NCBI GenBank assembly: GCA_026391675.1
Contig: JAPLDQ010000043.1
Coordinates: 28,577-92,576 of the forward strand
Length of the DNA stretch: 64,000 nt
DNA from: Bacteroidota bacterium
GTDB taxonomy: Bacteria; Bacteroidota; Bacteroidia; Bacteroidales; JACABE01
Reading direction: 5' to 3'
In this document: positions 1 through 8,520 of the stretch, one piece after another
How positions within the stretch are numbered: the first letter of the stretch is position 1
Layout of the letters: each line of letters starts with the position of its first letter
The notes under the pieces: generated by a model
Databases searched by the model: none
What the model was told of the DNA's origin: nothing
What the model saw: the letters and a program-made list of their open reading frames with translations, nothing else
Made by a program: the position numbers and the translations under genes

Positions 1-81
1 GATAAATTGAAATTAAGAGGATATATAGGAAAGGCATGGATGGGATTGGGACGTACAACATATTGGACAAAAACGAACTAA
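1..81 (+). CDS. 3' end of an unidentified gene (partial)
   Basis: Frame 1 is open from the window edge to a TAA at 79-81 and gives a 26-residue basic tail (DKLKLRGYIGKAWMGLGRTT, then YWTKTN). I do not recognise the family. In exporter clusters of the type that follows, a TolC-like or HlyD-like gene often sits here, but this tail resembles neither clearly. The stretch is short enough that the open frame could be chance. Confidence 0.35.
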   Translation, partial: DKLKLRGYIGKAWMGLGRTTYWTKTN

Positions 82-83
82 AC

Positions 84-120
84 AGTTTGTGAAGTTGTAA
101 AGTTTGTAAAGTTCATAAAG
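84..120. repeat. Imperfect AGTTTGTAAAG-type short repeats
   Basis: The stretch between the preceding stop codon and the ABC operon holds AGTTTGTGAAG (84-94), AGTTTGTAAAG (101-111) and TTCATAAAG (112-120). It is a low-complexity intergenic repeat with no reading frame of interest. Confidence 0.5.
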
Positions 121-220
121 TAAATTGTAAATAAATTATTGATAACAAAAATAGTTTTTAACAAAAATAAAATTTAAAACTTAGTGTCTTTGTGCCTTTG
201 TGGCAAATAAAAATATTATT

Positions 221-1132
221 ATGTCTGAAATAGCAATATCGGCAAATAACTTAACTAAAAAATACGGAGAAATTACCGCTGTAAACGGCTTGAGTTTTGA
301 GATTAAAAAAGCTGAGTTATTTGGTTTTATTGGTCCTGATGGAGCCGGAAAAACCACCTTATTCAGGATTTTAAGCACTTTATTGCTGCCGGATAGTGGT
401 AATGCCACATTGGCAGGCTTTGATGTAGTAAATGATTATAAAAAAATCAGAAATATCATTGGTTATATGCCAGGCAGGTTTTCGCTATATCAGGATTTAT
501 CAGTTGAAGAAAACCTTAAATTTTTCGCCACAATTTTTGGTACTACTATTAAAGAAAACTATGAACTTATTAAGGATATCTATATTCAGATTGAACCTTT
601 TAAGACCCGTCCTGCCGGCAAGCTTTCGGGTGGGATGAAACAAAAACTTGCCCTTTGTTGCGCCCTTATTCATAAGCCTGAAGTATTGGTATTGGATGAG
701 CCAACTACAGGTGTTGATGCTGTTTCGCGCAAAGAATTCTGGGAAATGTTGAAAAGACTGAAAGAAAGTGGTATTACTATCATAGTTTCAACACCATATA
801 TGGACGAAGCCGGTTTATGCGACAGAGTAAGCCTGATACAAGGCGGAAATATAATGTCAACAGATACGCCGGCCAATATTATCAAAGCTTTTAATAAAAC
901 GCTTTTTGCAGTAAAAAGCCATGAAATGTATCGCCTTATGCAGGATTTACATGAATGGGATGCAACTGAAACTACTTATCTTTTTGGTCAGCATATACAT
1001 CTGACAATTCAAAAAGGCAATAAATCAGAAATTGCTGCATTTTTAACAGATAAACAGCATAAAGAAGTTGAAATTCAGGAAATTGAGCCAAATATTGAAG
1101 ATAGTTTTATGCGTTTAATGTCAAAACACTGA
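221..1132 (+). CDS. ABC exporter ATP-binding protein, degenerate H-loop partner
   Basis: Nucleotide-binding subunit of an ABC-2 type exporter, 303 aa from the ATG at 221. I prefer this start to the in-frame GTG at 200 because the product then begins MSEIAI, matching MSEIVI of the next gene, and the GTG lies inside a repetitive leader. Walker A is G-P-D-G-A-G-K-T (38-45, K44), the signature is LSGGM (135-139), and Walker B ends in D159-E160. The switch histidine is replaced: the H-loop reads S-T-P-Y with P192. The C-terminal ~80 residues are a regulatory tail typical of drug-export ATPases. It is followed after 5 bp by a second ATPase and then two permeases, the arrangement of YbhF (two ATPase halves) with YbhS and YbhR. 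The cargo is unknown; drugs or cell-surface compounds are possible. Confidence 0.9.
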   Translation: MSEIAISANNLTKKYGEITAVNGLSFEIKKAELFGFIGPDGAGKTTLFRILSTLLLPDSGNATLAGFDVVNDYKKIRNIIGYMPGRFSLYQDLSVEENLKFFATIFGTTIKENYELIKDIYIQIEPFKTRPAGKLSGGMKQKLALCCALIHKPEVLVLDEPTTGVDAVSRKEFWEMLKRLKESGITIIVSTPYMDEAGLCDRVSLIQGGNIMSTDTPANIIKAFNKTLFAVKSHEMYRLMQDLHEWDATETTYLFGQHIHLTIQKGNKSEIAAFLTDKQHKEVEIQEIEPNIEDSFMRLMSKH

Positions 1133-1137
1133 AGATA

Positions 1138-1863
1138 ATGTCAGAGATAGTTATAAAAGTAAAAGATCTGGTAAAAAAGTTTGGCAATTTTGTTGCCAAT
1201 GACCATCTGTGTTTTGAAGTGTATAAAGGCGAAATTTTCGGATTTTTAGGTGCTAACGGAGCCGGTAAAACTACAGCGATTAAGATATTATGCGGTTTGT
1301 CAAAACCTACATCCGGTGAAATTAATGTTGCAGGTTTTGATGCTTACCATGAAACAGAGAAAATTAAAAAAAGTATCGGTTATATGAGCCAGAAGTTTTC
1401 TTTGTATGAAGACTTAACCATTACTGAAAATATCAGATTTTATGGTGGAATTTATGGCTTAAGTGCCAAAGAAATAAAATTAAGAACTGCTGATTTACTC
1501 GAAAAACTTAATCTTACTGAAGCAAAAGATAAGCTGATTAAAGATTTGCCATTGGGCTGGAGGCAAAAACTGGCATTTTCAGTAGCTATTTTACATCAGC
1601 CTAAGATAGTGTTTCTGGATGAACCTACCGGTGGTGTTGATCCAATTACAAGGCGACAGTTCTGGAATATGATTTACGAAGCAGCACACAATGGAATTAC
1701 CGTTTTTGTTACAACGCATTACATGGACGAAGCTGAATACTGCAACAGGGTTTCGATAATGGTAGATGGCAAGATTGCTGCGCTTGATACGCCTGAAAAT
1801 TTAATGAAAACATTTCAGGTCGAAAATATGGAAAAGGTATTTTTAAAACTGGCAAGAGGATGA
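1138..1863 (+). CDS. ABC exporter ATP-binding protein, degenerate signature partner
   Basis: Second ATPase of the exporter, 241 aa, starting 5 bp after the previous stop and surely co-transcribed. Walker A is G-A-N-G-A-G-K-T (38-45), Walker B is FLDEP, and the switch histidine is present (H194 in TTHYMDEA). The ABC signature is abnormal: LPLGW (137-141) replaces LSGGQ. This complements the preceding subunit, which has a good signature but no H-loop histidine. A head-to-tail heterodimer would therefore have one competent and one degenerate ATP site, as is known for asymmetric ABC exporters and the two halves of YbhF-like proteins. The pairing is my inference from the motifs. Confidence 0.9.
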   Translation: MSEIVIKVKDLVKKFGNFVANDHLCFEVYKGEIFGFLGANGAGKTTAIKILCGLSKPTSGEINVAGFDAYHETEKIKKSIGYMSQKFSLYEDLTITENIRFYGGIYGLSAKEIKLRTADLLEKLNLTEAKDKLIKDLPLGWRQKLAFSVAILHQPKIVFLDEPTGGVDPITRRQFWNMIYEAAHNGITVFVTTHYMDEAEYCNRVSIMVDGKIAALDTPENLMKTFQVENMEKVFLKLARG

Positions 1864-2057
1864 AATGAGTTATGAGTTATAAGTTATGAATGTGTGATGC
1901 GGTATTACGATAATGCGATAATGTGAATTGATATTATTTTGTCATCCCGGTTAAGTGAGAGATATTATAAAAGAATCAATTAATATTTAAATTTAAATAC
2001 AGAATTTATGAAACCAACGGTTTACAGCCTAAAGTCTAACCTCCTAAACCCCTAAAA
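1864..2057. other. Intergenic spacer inside the ABC cluster, with short tandem repeats
   Basis: A 194-bp non-coding gap separates the ATPases from the permeases, where such clusters are usually tight. It holds a 7-bp tandem repeat (GAGTTAT, GAGTTAT, AAGTTAT at 1867-1887) and an 8-bp tandem duplication (CGATAATG at 1908-1915 and 1916-1923). I see no convincing terminator hairpin, so read-through to the permeases is plausible. Confidence 0.6.
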
Positions 2058-3164
2058 ATGAAACGATTTAAAGGCTTTGTTATAAAGGAATTTTATCATA
2101 TTTTCAGGGATTACCGAACCATGGTGATACTGTTTGGGATGCCTTTTGTTCAGATACTGATTTTTGGCTTTGCTATAACCAACGAAATTAAAAATGCAGG
2201 AATTGCTATTTTAGATAATTCAAAAGATGCTGTTACTCAAAAAATTACAAATAAAATTTTATCGTCAGATTATTTTAAATTAGAGAAAAACCTTATCAAT
2301 TACAGTGAAATAGAAGATAATTTTCGTAAAGGGAAAATAAAAGAAGTTATAGTTTTTGAACACGATTTTGCTAAAAAGCTGGAAAAAGAAAAAAAAGCCG
2401 GTATTCAGATTATAGCAGATGCTTCGGACCCCAATACAGCCAGCATGCTCAGTTCATATACACTTTCCATTATCAATAGCTATCAGCAGGAAATGATGAA
2501 ATACCAGAAATTTCCAATGCAGATTGAGCCTGAAGTAAAAATGTTGTATAATGAAGAACTAAAAGGCGTTTTTATGTTTGTTCCGGGAACCATCACAATC
2601 TTACTGATGTTAATTTCGGCTATGATGACATCTATTTCAATTACCAGGGAAAAAGAGCTGGGAACCATGGAAGTCTTGCTGGTTTCACCTTTAAAACCCA
2701 TGCAGATTATTATCGGAAAAGTTTTTCCATATATATTTATTGCCTTTAGCATCGCAATAATTATACTGTTAATGGGATTTACTGTATTTGGAATGCCGGT
2801 TCAGGGTAATCTTTTATTATTATTGGGCGAATGTTTGTTATTTATCATTATGGCTTTATCATTGGGAATATTTATTTCTACTTTATGCAAAACCCAGCAA
2901 ATTGCTATGATGATTTCAATGTTTGCACTGATGTTACCTACAATATTACTATCTGGTTTCATTTTCCCGATTGAAAATATGCCTGTTCCTTTACAAATCC
3001 TGAGTAATATTGTGCCAACCCGGTGGTTTATTATAATTATTAAAGCAATTTTACTCAAAGGTGTCGGCATTGCCTACATCTGGAAGGAAACACTTGTGAT
3101 TGCCGGGATGACAGTTATATTCATAGGTTTAAGTATTAAAAAGTTTAAAGTCAGGTTAAGTTAA
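2058..3164 (+). CDS. ABC-2 type permease (YbhS/YbhR-like), first
   Basis: Membrane subunit of the exporter, 368 aa. It has one N-terminal membrane segment (about 23-40), a large extracytoplasmic domain (about 45-165) and a C-terminal block of five hydrophobic segments (about 170-365). The ITREKELGTMEVLLVSPL stretch before the second core helix is the coupling-region motif typical of ABC2_membrane_3 family permeases. It pairs with the next gene, with only 14 bp between them, to form a heterodimeric channel driven by the two ATPases upstream. The start ATG follows an A-rich stretch; no strong Shine-Dalgarno is visible, which is normal in this phylum. Confidence 0.9.
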   Translation: MKRFKGFVIKEFYHIFRDYRTMVILFGMPFVQILIFGFAITNEIKNAGIAILDNSKDAVTQKITNKILSSDYFKLEKNLINYSEIEDNFRKGKIKEVIVFEHDFAKKLEKEKKAGIQIIADASDPNTASMLSSYTLSIINSYQQEMMKYQKFPMQIEPEVKMLYNEELKGVFMFVPGTITILLMLISAMMTSISITREKELGTMEVLLVSPLKPMQIIIGKVFPYIFIAFSIAIIILLMGFTVFGMPVQGNLLLLLGECLLFIIMALSLGIFISTLCKTQQIAMMISMFALMLPTILLSGFIFPIENMPVPLQILSNIVPTRWFIIIIKAILLKGVGIAYIWKETLVIAGMTVIFIGLSIKKFKVRLS

Positions 3165-3178
3165 TTGACGAAGAAAAA

Positions 3179-4288
3179 ATGAGAATCATATTATACCTGT
3201 TACAAAAAGAGTTTACACAGATATTTCGCAACAAAACCATGTTGCCGATAATATTTGTAATGCCTCTCGTGCAATTACTCGTATTATCCTTTGCTGCAAC
3301 ATTTGAAATGAAGAATATTAAAATAAATATCACAGATAATGATCATTCTTCAACTTCACGTGCATTAATCGGTAAATTTCAGGGTTCTGCTTTCTATACC
3401 ATAGTAAATTATTCTGATGCTTATAAAGTAGCCGAAAAAGACCTTAAGACCAACAAAGCCGATATGATACTGCAGCTTCCCTCAGGATTTGAACGTCAAT
3501 TGCTTAAGGAAAACAAAGCCAAACTTCAAATAACTATTAACGCCATTAATGGAAGTGCAGCCGGATTAATGAATGCTTATACATTTTCGATTATTAAAGA
3601 TTTTAACCGGAATTTAATTATCGAAACCTATGGAACTGAAATGGAAATGCCTATTCAAAGTTCAACCTTATACTGGTTTAATCCGGAACTGAATTATAAA
3701 ACATATATGGTTCCCGGTATTTTAGTGCTGCTGATTACAATAATTGCAATGTTTGTTTCATCAATGAATATAGTGCGTGAAAAAGAAATAGGTACCATTG
3801 AGCAAATAAACGTTACACCTATTCATAAATACCAGTTTATTGCAGGTAAACTCTTTCCTTTCTGGATTATTGCCATGTTTGAACTGGCTTTCGGTTTATT
3901 AATGGCTAAAATAATATTTTCATTACCAATATTAGGAAATTTAGGTGTAATATTCAGTGTTGCAAGTATTTATATTCTTGCTGTTCTGGGTATAGGATTA
4001 TTTGTATCAACAATCAGCAATACCCAGCAACAGGCCATGTTTATTGCATGGTTTTTTATGCTTGTTTTTATTATGATGAGTGGTTTGTTTACTCCTGTAG
4101 AAAGTATGCCTCAGTGGGCACAACAATTTAATATTATCAATCCGGTAGCATATTTTATAAAAGTGATGCGTATGGTACTGCTTAAAGGCTCAGGTTTCGC
4201 TGATATTTTAATTCAAATAGTTTCGCTTTTTATTTATGCTATTCTTGCTTTATCTTTAGCAGTGGGCTTGTACAGAAAAAAGAATTAA
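3179..4288 (+). CDS. ABC-2 type permease (YbhS/YbhR-like), second
   Basis: Second membrane subunit, 369 aa, same topology as its neighbour: an N-terminal membrane segment (about 23-41), a periplasmic domain (about 45-170), then five hydrophobic segments. The motif VREKEIGTIEQINVTPIHKYQ matches the coupling region of the first permease, so the two are paralogs from an old duplication. Last gene of the exporter operon; a strong hairpin follows at 4326. No membrane-fusion protein or outer-membrane channel is visible after it; these may lie before the window. Confidence 0.9.
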   Translation: MRIILYLLQKEFTQIFRNKTMLPIIFVMPLVQLLVLSFAATFEMKNIKINITDNDHSSTSRALIGKFQGSAFYTIVNYSDAYKVAEKDLKTNKADMILQLPSGFERQLLKENKAKLQITINAINGSAAGLMNAYTFSIIKDFNRNLIIETYGTEMEMPIQSSTLYWFNPELNYKTYMVPGILVLLITIIAMFVSSMNIVREKEIGTIEQINVTPIHKYQFIAGKLFPFWIIAMFELAFGLLMAKIIFSLPILGNLGVIFSVASIYILAVLGIGLFVSTISNTQQQAMFIAWFFMLVFIMMSGLFTPVESMPQWAQQFNIINPVAYFIKVMRMVLLKGSGFADILIQIVSLFIYAILALSLAVGLYRKKN

Positions 4289-4325
4289 TAATAAATATTA
4301 TTAAACGAAGTAAATCATAAAAACA

Positions 4326-4358
4326 AAAAGGCTGGTATCTTTAGAATACCAGCCTTTT
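4326..4358. terminator. Bidirectional terminator between convergent genes
   Basis: Perfect 13-bp stem: AAAAGGCTGGTAT (4326-4338) pairs with ATACCAGCCTTTT (4346-4358) around a 7-nt loop. It is A-rich on one side and T-rich on the other, so it can end both the exporter operon (+) and the secreted-protein gene (-). Confidence 0.85.
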
Positions 4359-4376
4359 ATTTATTTGGAAATAAAA

Positions 4377-6296
4377 TTAACGTTTTACAACGATTAATTT
4401 ATCGGTAAGCTGAGCACTTGGTGTTTTGAGTGTATAGAAATAAGTACCGCTTGTAAAGCCTGTTAAATCTAAATCAAAGCCGTAATTACCTTTGGATTGT
4501 ATACCTCTGTTGATATTTTTCACAACTCTGCCAGTAATATCAGTAATGATAATGCTTACATTTTCATTCTTTTTCAATTCATAGGCAATTCTGGTAGATG
4601 TATTTGCCGGATTAGGCATACAACTAAATAAATTGGCAGATCTTTCGATTTCATTAATACCCACTTGATTACTCCAATGATAATATTGATTAAAAATAGT
4701 ACGAATCATAACAGCTGACATATTTACAGCTCCACCATACCAAACATACCATGCGTTATTCGTTGGATCATAATATAAAGATGTTTGTCCGTATTGTGCA
4801 CAGGTATTATCTGTTGCTATTTTAACTGTATCAGAACCACCATCAATCTGAAGACCTACAAGGTAAAGAGAGTCTGGTTGCATTAAATAAGGTGTAGAAA
4901 ATGGTAAAGAAATTGCCGGTGGATTTGCACCTGTTGCAGTAGGAATATCTGTTGCAGACAAATAATAATTAGTTGATTGAGCTACTATGGTTCTGTCACC
5001 GGTTACACTGTATAAATATATAAGTCCTTTAACTTTGGAACCAATTTTGGTATCCTTACTTACAACAAACTGAACACCATATGCCAACCTGTTTGTATCT
5101 ACCTCATATTTTACAGTCGGATTAAATGGAACAACTGAACCGCTGGTTACCGAACGCCATTGTGATCCGCTGTAAGAGTTATTATCCCTTGAATACATAC
5201 AAGTATCACATACTATTTTTATGGCTACAGTATCTCTTGAAATTCGTGGAATTGAATCGGTTGAAATATAGGATGTAACTTTATAAGTTCCCAGTGTTTT
5301 ACCTGGTGTGAAAAAATAATTTGTATTCCACATCCAGGTTGGTGATGAAGTCTTTCTGACAATACTGTACCCAGGTGCTAAATTAGTATCTATACTAACA
5401 GAATCAGCGCCTGTAGTCAGATCAACACCATGCAATTTGGTATGTTTTTGAGGTAAACCTCCGATATTTGTTATTTCAGCATCGTAATATACCGGAATTC
5501 CTAATCCTGAAGGAATTTGAGTATATAAATTTTGTAGTGTTACTCTATCTACCTGTAATTGATTTGGTAAGGGTTCAAATAATTCAACATCATCAACTGC
5601 CCATCCGTAACCACCTCCATATTGTGATCCGCTTGAAGTTGAAGCAGGAGCATACCATCTGAATCTTATCCATAACTGTGGTTTATTTGCAGCATATTGA
5701 GAAATGTTTATTTGTTTAAATCCATATACATAGGAATTTGTTGAAGCAGAACCTCTGATATTAATAGTGTTCCAGTTAACATTATCGCTGCTGATTTCAA
5801 GTAAAGCAGAGTCAGCATTAAATGGCTTGTATAATTGATAAAACTTAATACTTACAGAATTATAACCAGATGTGTTGATAGCAACAGCATTGGTTAAAGT
5901 GGAATTTGAAATGCCATAAGTTTGTGCTATCAGGTTGGTAATCCCATCAAAATATGCCATACCCTGCATAGGAGTATTTGATTTCATGTATAAATCCGGA
6001 TGTACATAAGCTTTAAATGTTGATGAAAATGCTGTTGTATCAGCTATCCATTCCCAGGTATTTAAAATATTCGCATCCTGACCGATTTTTGCAGCAACCC
6101 ACTGACTGGGATTATTAAAATTAGATGACCAGATTGTAACTTTTGAGTTTGAGGTTACGTTCTTTTTTAGATATTGATCAAGATTTTGGTTATCATCCTG
6201 ACCTTGGCTAACAGCTAAAGGTATAATATTTGTTTGCCCAAAACTAATAGTACCACTTATTACAAGTAATACAATAAAAGATAAAATTTTTCTCAT
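4377..6296 (-). CDS. T9SS type A sorting-domain secreted protein, paralog 1
   Basis: 639-aa exported protein, last of three tandem paralogs on the minus strand. Signal peptide 1-20 ends in SFGQ. A jellyroll-like domain (about 50-245) ends YGWAVDDVELFEP. It is followed by an Ig/CARDB-like linker and a domain beginning with two cysteines (CDTCMYSRDNNSY), continuing with KIGSKVKGLIYLY and a GLQIDGGSDTVKI strand. The last ~85 residues are a T9SS type A sorting domain: MPNPANTSTRIAYEL, then ITGRVVKNI, then GTYFYTLK and final DKLIVVKR. The sorting domain implies transport across the outer membrane and anchoring or release. No catalytic motif is visible; substrate binding or adhesion is possible. 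Confidence 0.85.
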   Translation of the reverse strand: MRKILSFIVLLVISGTISFGQTNIIPLAVSQGQDDNQNLDQYLKKNVTSNSKVTIWSSNFNNPSQWVAAKIGQDANILNTWEWIADTTAFSSTFKAYVHPDLYMKSNTPMQGMAYFDGITNLIAQTYGISNSTLTNAVAINTSGYNSVSIKFYQLYKPFNADSALLEISSDNVNWNTINIRGSASTNSYVYGFKQINISQYAANKPQLWIRFRWYAPASTSSGSQYGGGYGWAVDDVELFEPLPNQLQVDRVTLQNLYTQIPSGLGIPVYYDAEITNIGGLPQKHTKLHGVDLTTGADSVSIDTNLAPGYSIVRKTSSPTWMWNTNYFFTPGKTLGTYKVTSYISTDSIPRISRDTVAIKIVCDTCMYSRDNNSYSGSQWRSVTSGSVVPFNPTVKYEVDTNRLAYGVQFVVSKDTKIGSKVKGLIYLYSVTGDRTIVAQSTNYYLSATDIPTATGANPPAISLPFSTPYLMQPDSLYLVGLQIDGGSDTVKIATDNTCAQYGQTSLYYDPTNNAWYVWYGGAVNMSAVMIRTIFNQYYHWSNQVGINEIERSANLFSCMPNPANTSTRIAYELKKNENVSIIITDITGRVVKNINRGIQSKGNYGFDLDLTGFTSGTYFYTLKTPSAQLTDKLIVVKR

Positions 6297-6334
6297 TTTA
6301 AATTAAGTTAAATTAAACAATATTTTTTGATTGA

Positions 6335-6365
6335 TAAAAGTAATACATTTTTTTAGCTAAAACAA
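6335..6365 (-). promoter_or_regulatory. Candidate promoter for the 4377-6296 gene
   Basis: Reading the minus strand: TTG (complement of 6363-6365), a 20-bp spacer, then TACTTTTA (complement of 6335-6342), one base from the Bacteroidota -7 consensus TAnnTTTG. The segment aligns with the leader of the upstream paralog, which supports it. Confidence 0.45.
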
Positions 6366-6401
6366 TATTTTATTTAAAATTTTATTAAAATAATGAAAAT
6401 A

Positions 6402-6434
6402 AAAAGGCTGGTATGTATAACATACCAGCCTTTT
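6402..6434 (-). terminator. Terminator of the second secreted paralog
   Basis: Perfect 14-bp stem AAAAGGCTGGTATG (6402-6415) and CATACCAGCCTTTT (6421-6434) with a 5-nt loop, just downstream of the stop codon at 6455. Its core is identical to the hairpin at 4326. Confidence 0.85.
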
Positions 6435-6454
6435 ATTATTTATATTTAAGAGAA

Positions 6455-8362
6455 TTAACGTCTTACAACAATTAATTTATCTGTTGCCTTAGCAGTTGGG
6501 GTTTTTAAAGTATAGAAATAAGTACCGCTTGTTAAGCTGGTTACATCAATATCTAAAGTATAATTACCTTTAGTTTGCATACCCTGGTTGATATTTTTAA
6601 CAACTCTGCCTGTAATATCAGTAATGATTATATTTACATTTTCGTTCTTTTTCAACTCATAAGCAATTTGAGTAAAAGTATTAGCCGGGTTAGGCATGCA
6701 AGAGAATAAGCTAACTGAATTTTGAACTTCATTAATTCCTACTGCATCCCAATGGAAATTCTGATTGAATACTCCACGTATCATAACAGCTGGAACATTG
6801 CCCGGAGCCCAAAGATACCACATATTTGCTGTTGGGTCAAAGTATAATGAAGTTTGTTCGTATTGAGGAATACCTGTATTATCCAATGCCATTTTTACAG
6901 TATCAGTGCCACCATAAACCTGAATACCTATCCAGTAAGTAGAGTCCTTTTGCAATGTATAACCATTTGTAAATGCAAGATTGATAGCAGGTGGATTTAC
7001 CATTGGAGCAGTTGTTGGGATTTTATCAGCTGTGATATAATAGTTGTTAGATTGAGCAACAATAGTTCTTGAAGCAGATCCGGCAAAATATTTGTATAAA
7101 ACGGCTCTGATTTTTGAATTAACTTTTGTAGCAATATTTACAACACAATTAACACCGTACATCATTCTGTCAGCATTTACCAAAGTTCTGTTAACAGCAG
7201 TATATGGGTCGCAGGTTGTTCCTGTAGTTTCTGCCCATCTTGAGCCAACATAAGTATTATTGTCTCTTGAGTATTTACATGTATCGCAAACAATTTTAAT
7301 ATCAAAAGTATCCTGTGCTAAAACAAAAGGAAGAGAATCTGTTGAAATATAGGAAAATACTTTATATGTACCAATAGTATGATTCATTGGGAAGAAAAGG
7401 TAATTATAAATTGACCAACCTGTAATACTTGTACCAGGATTAATGGTAGTATCAATGCTAATTGAATCAGCATGTGTGGTTAACTCAACACCATGTAATT
7501 TTAAATGAGTTTGGGTTTTAGCTCCAAGATTTGTAAAATCTGCATCATAATACATAGGTCTGCCAATTCCGTTTGGTATTTCTGTATATCCATCATACAT
7601 CGTAGCTCTGTCAACTATAATGTTATTATTAGCCGGTTCAAAAACTTCAACATCATCTAAAGCCCAACCGTAACCGCCACTATATGCAGGATTACCACTA
7701 ACTGTAGCAGGTGCATAAAATCTGAATCTAACCCAAAGATTTGTTTTGTTTGCAGCCCATGGTGTAATATTTATTTCTTTCCATCCACGGGTAAGTGTAT
7801 TAACTGCAACAGTAGGATTAACGTCAATAGAATGCCAGTTAGATCCATCACTGCTTATTTCTAAAAGGGTAGAATCCTGATTGAAAGCAGCATACATTTG
7901 ATAAAATTTAATACTTACTGCCATTTTGCCTGTAGTGTTGATTGCTACTGCGTTAGTTAATGTTGAATTGGAAATTCCATAATTAGATCCAGCCAGATTA
8001 GTAATTGCATCAAAATAAAACAGACCCTGAGCTGGTGTATTTGAACGTACACCTTTACCCATATAAGAAACCCAGGTAGATGAAAATGAATTTGTATCAG
8101 CTATCCATTGCCATGTATTTGTAATATTAGCACTCTGATCAGATAATTTTGCAGCTACCCATTGACTGGCTGTTGCCATATTTGATAACCATATAGTAGC
8201 TTTTGAGTTAGTTACTACATTTTTATTAAAATATTGTTCAAGCCCTTGATATTCTCCTTCTTGAAATTGACGAATAGTTGTGGGTTTTACATTTACAGTT
8301 TGCCCAAAACTTAATGTACCACTTATAGCAAGTAATACAATAAAAGATAAAAATTTTTTCAT
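6455..8362 (-). CDS. T9SS type A sorting-domain secreted protein, paralog 2
   Basis: 635-aa exported protein, close paralog of the 4377-6296 product along its whole length. Signal peptide 1-20 ends in SFGQ. A short linker (about 40-57, with the shared KNV..NSKATIW segment) leads to a jellyroll-like domain ending YGWALDDVEVFEP. Next comes an Ig-like linker with THLKLHGVELTT, then the CDTCKYSRDNNTY domain with KVNSKIRAVLYKY and IGIQVYGGTDTVKM. The T9SS type A sorting domain begins MPNPANTFTQIAYEL and ends DKLIVVRR. It has its own promoter-like element and terminator, so the array is probably three separate units. Molecular function not recognised. Confidence 0.85.
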   Translation of the reverse strand: MKKFLSFIVLLAISGTLSFGQTVNVKPTTIRQFQEGEYQGLEQYFNKNVVTNSKATIWLSNMATASQWVAAKLSDQSANITNTWQWIADTNSFSSTWVSYMGKGVRSNTPAQGLFYFDAITNLAGSNYGISNSTLTNAVAINTTGKMAVSIKFYQMYAAFNQDSTLLEISSDGSNWHSIDVNPTVAVNTLTRGWKEINITPWAANKTNLWVRFRFYAPATVSGNPAYSGGYGWALDDVEVFEPANNNIIVDRATMYDGYTEIPNGIGRPMYYDADFTNLGAKTQTHLKLHGVELTTHADSISIDTTINPGTSITGWSIYNYLFFPMNHTIGTYKVFSYISTDSLPFVLAQDTFDIKIVCDTCKYSRDNNTYVGSRWAETTGTTCDPYTAVNRTLVNADRMMYGVNCVVNIATKVNSKIRAVLYKYFAGSASRTIVAQSNNYYITADKIPTTAPMVNPPAINLAFTNGYTLQKDSTYWIGIQVYGGTDTVKMALDNTGIPQYEQTSLYFDPTANMWYLWAPGNVPAVMIRGVFNQNFHWDAVGINEVQNSVSLFSCMPNPANTFTQIAYELKKNENVNIIITDITGRVVKNINQGMQTKGNYTLDIDVTSLTSGTYFYTLKTPTAKATDKLIVVRR

Positions 8363-8402
8363 TTTTTTTATAAGGTTAAATTAAACATTTTTTTTAGGTT
8401 GA

Positions 8403-8432
8403 CAAAAGTAATACTAATTTATTCAATAGCAA
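8403..8432 (-). promoter_or_regulatory. Candidate promoter for the 6455-8362 gene
   Basis: On the minus strand: TTG (complement of 8430-8432), a 19-bp spacer, then TACTTTTG (complement of 8403-8410), a full match to TAnnTTTG. It lies about 41 bp before the start codon and aligns with the corresponding site of the next paralog. Confidence 0.5.
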
Positions 8433-8466
8433 TAAAATTTGACAAAATTAAAGTTAAAATTTATTG

Positions 8467-8500
8467 AAAAAGGCTGACAATTAAAACTATCAGCCTTTTT
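8467..8500 (-). terminator. Terminator of the third secreted paralog
   Basis: Stem AAAAAGGCTGA (8467-8477) with TCAGCCTTTTT (8490-8500), 12-nt loop, just past the stop codon at 8521. Its stem shares AAAAGGCTG with the terminators of the other two paralogs. Confidence 0.8.
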
Positions 8501-8520
8501 TAAACAGTTTATTTTAATTA

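Noticed and set aside
200..220. In-frame GTG as start of the first ABC ATPase
   Set aside because: It lies in a repetitive leader, and starting at the ATG at 221 aligns the product with the next ATPase (MSEIAI and MSEIVI).
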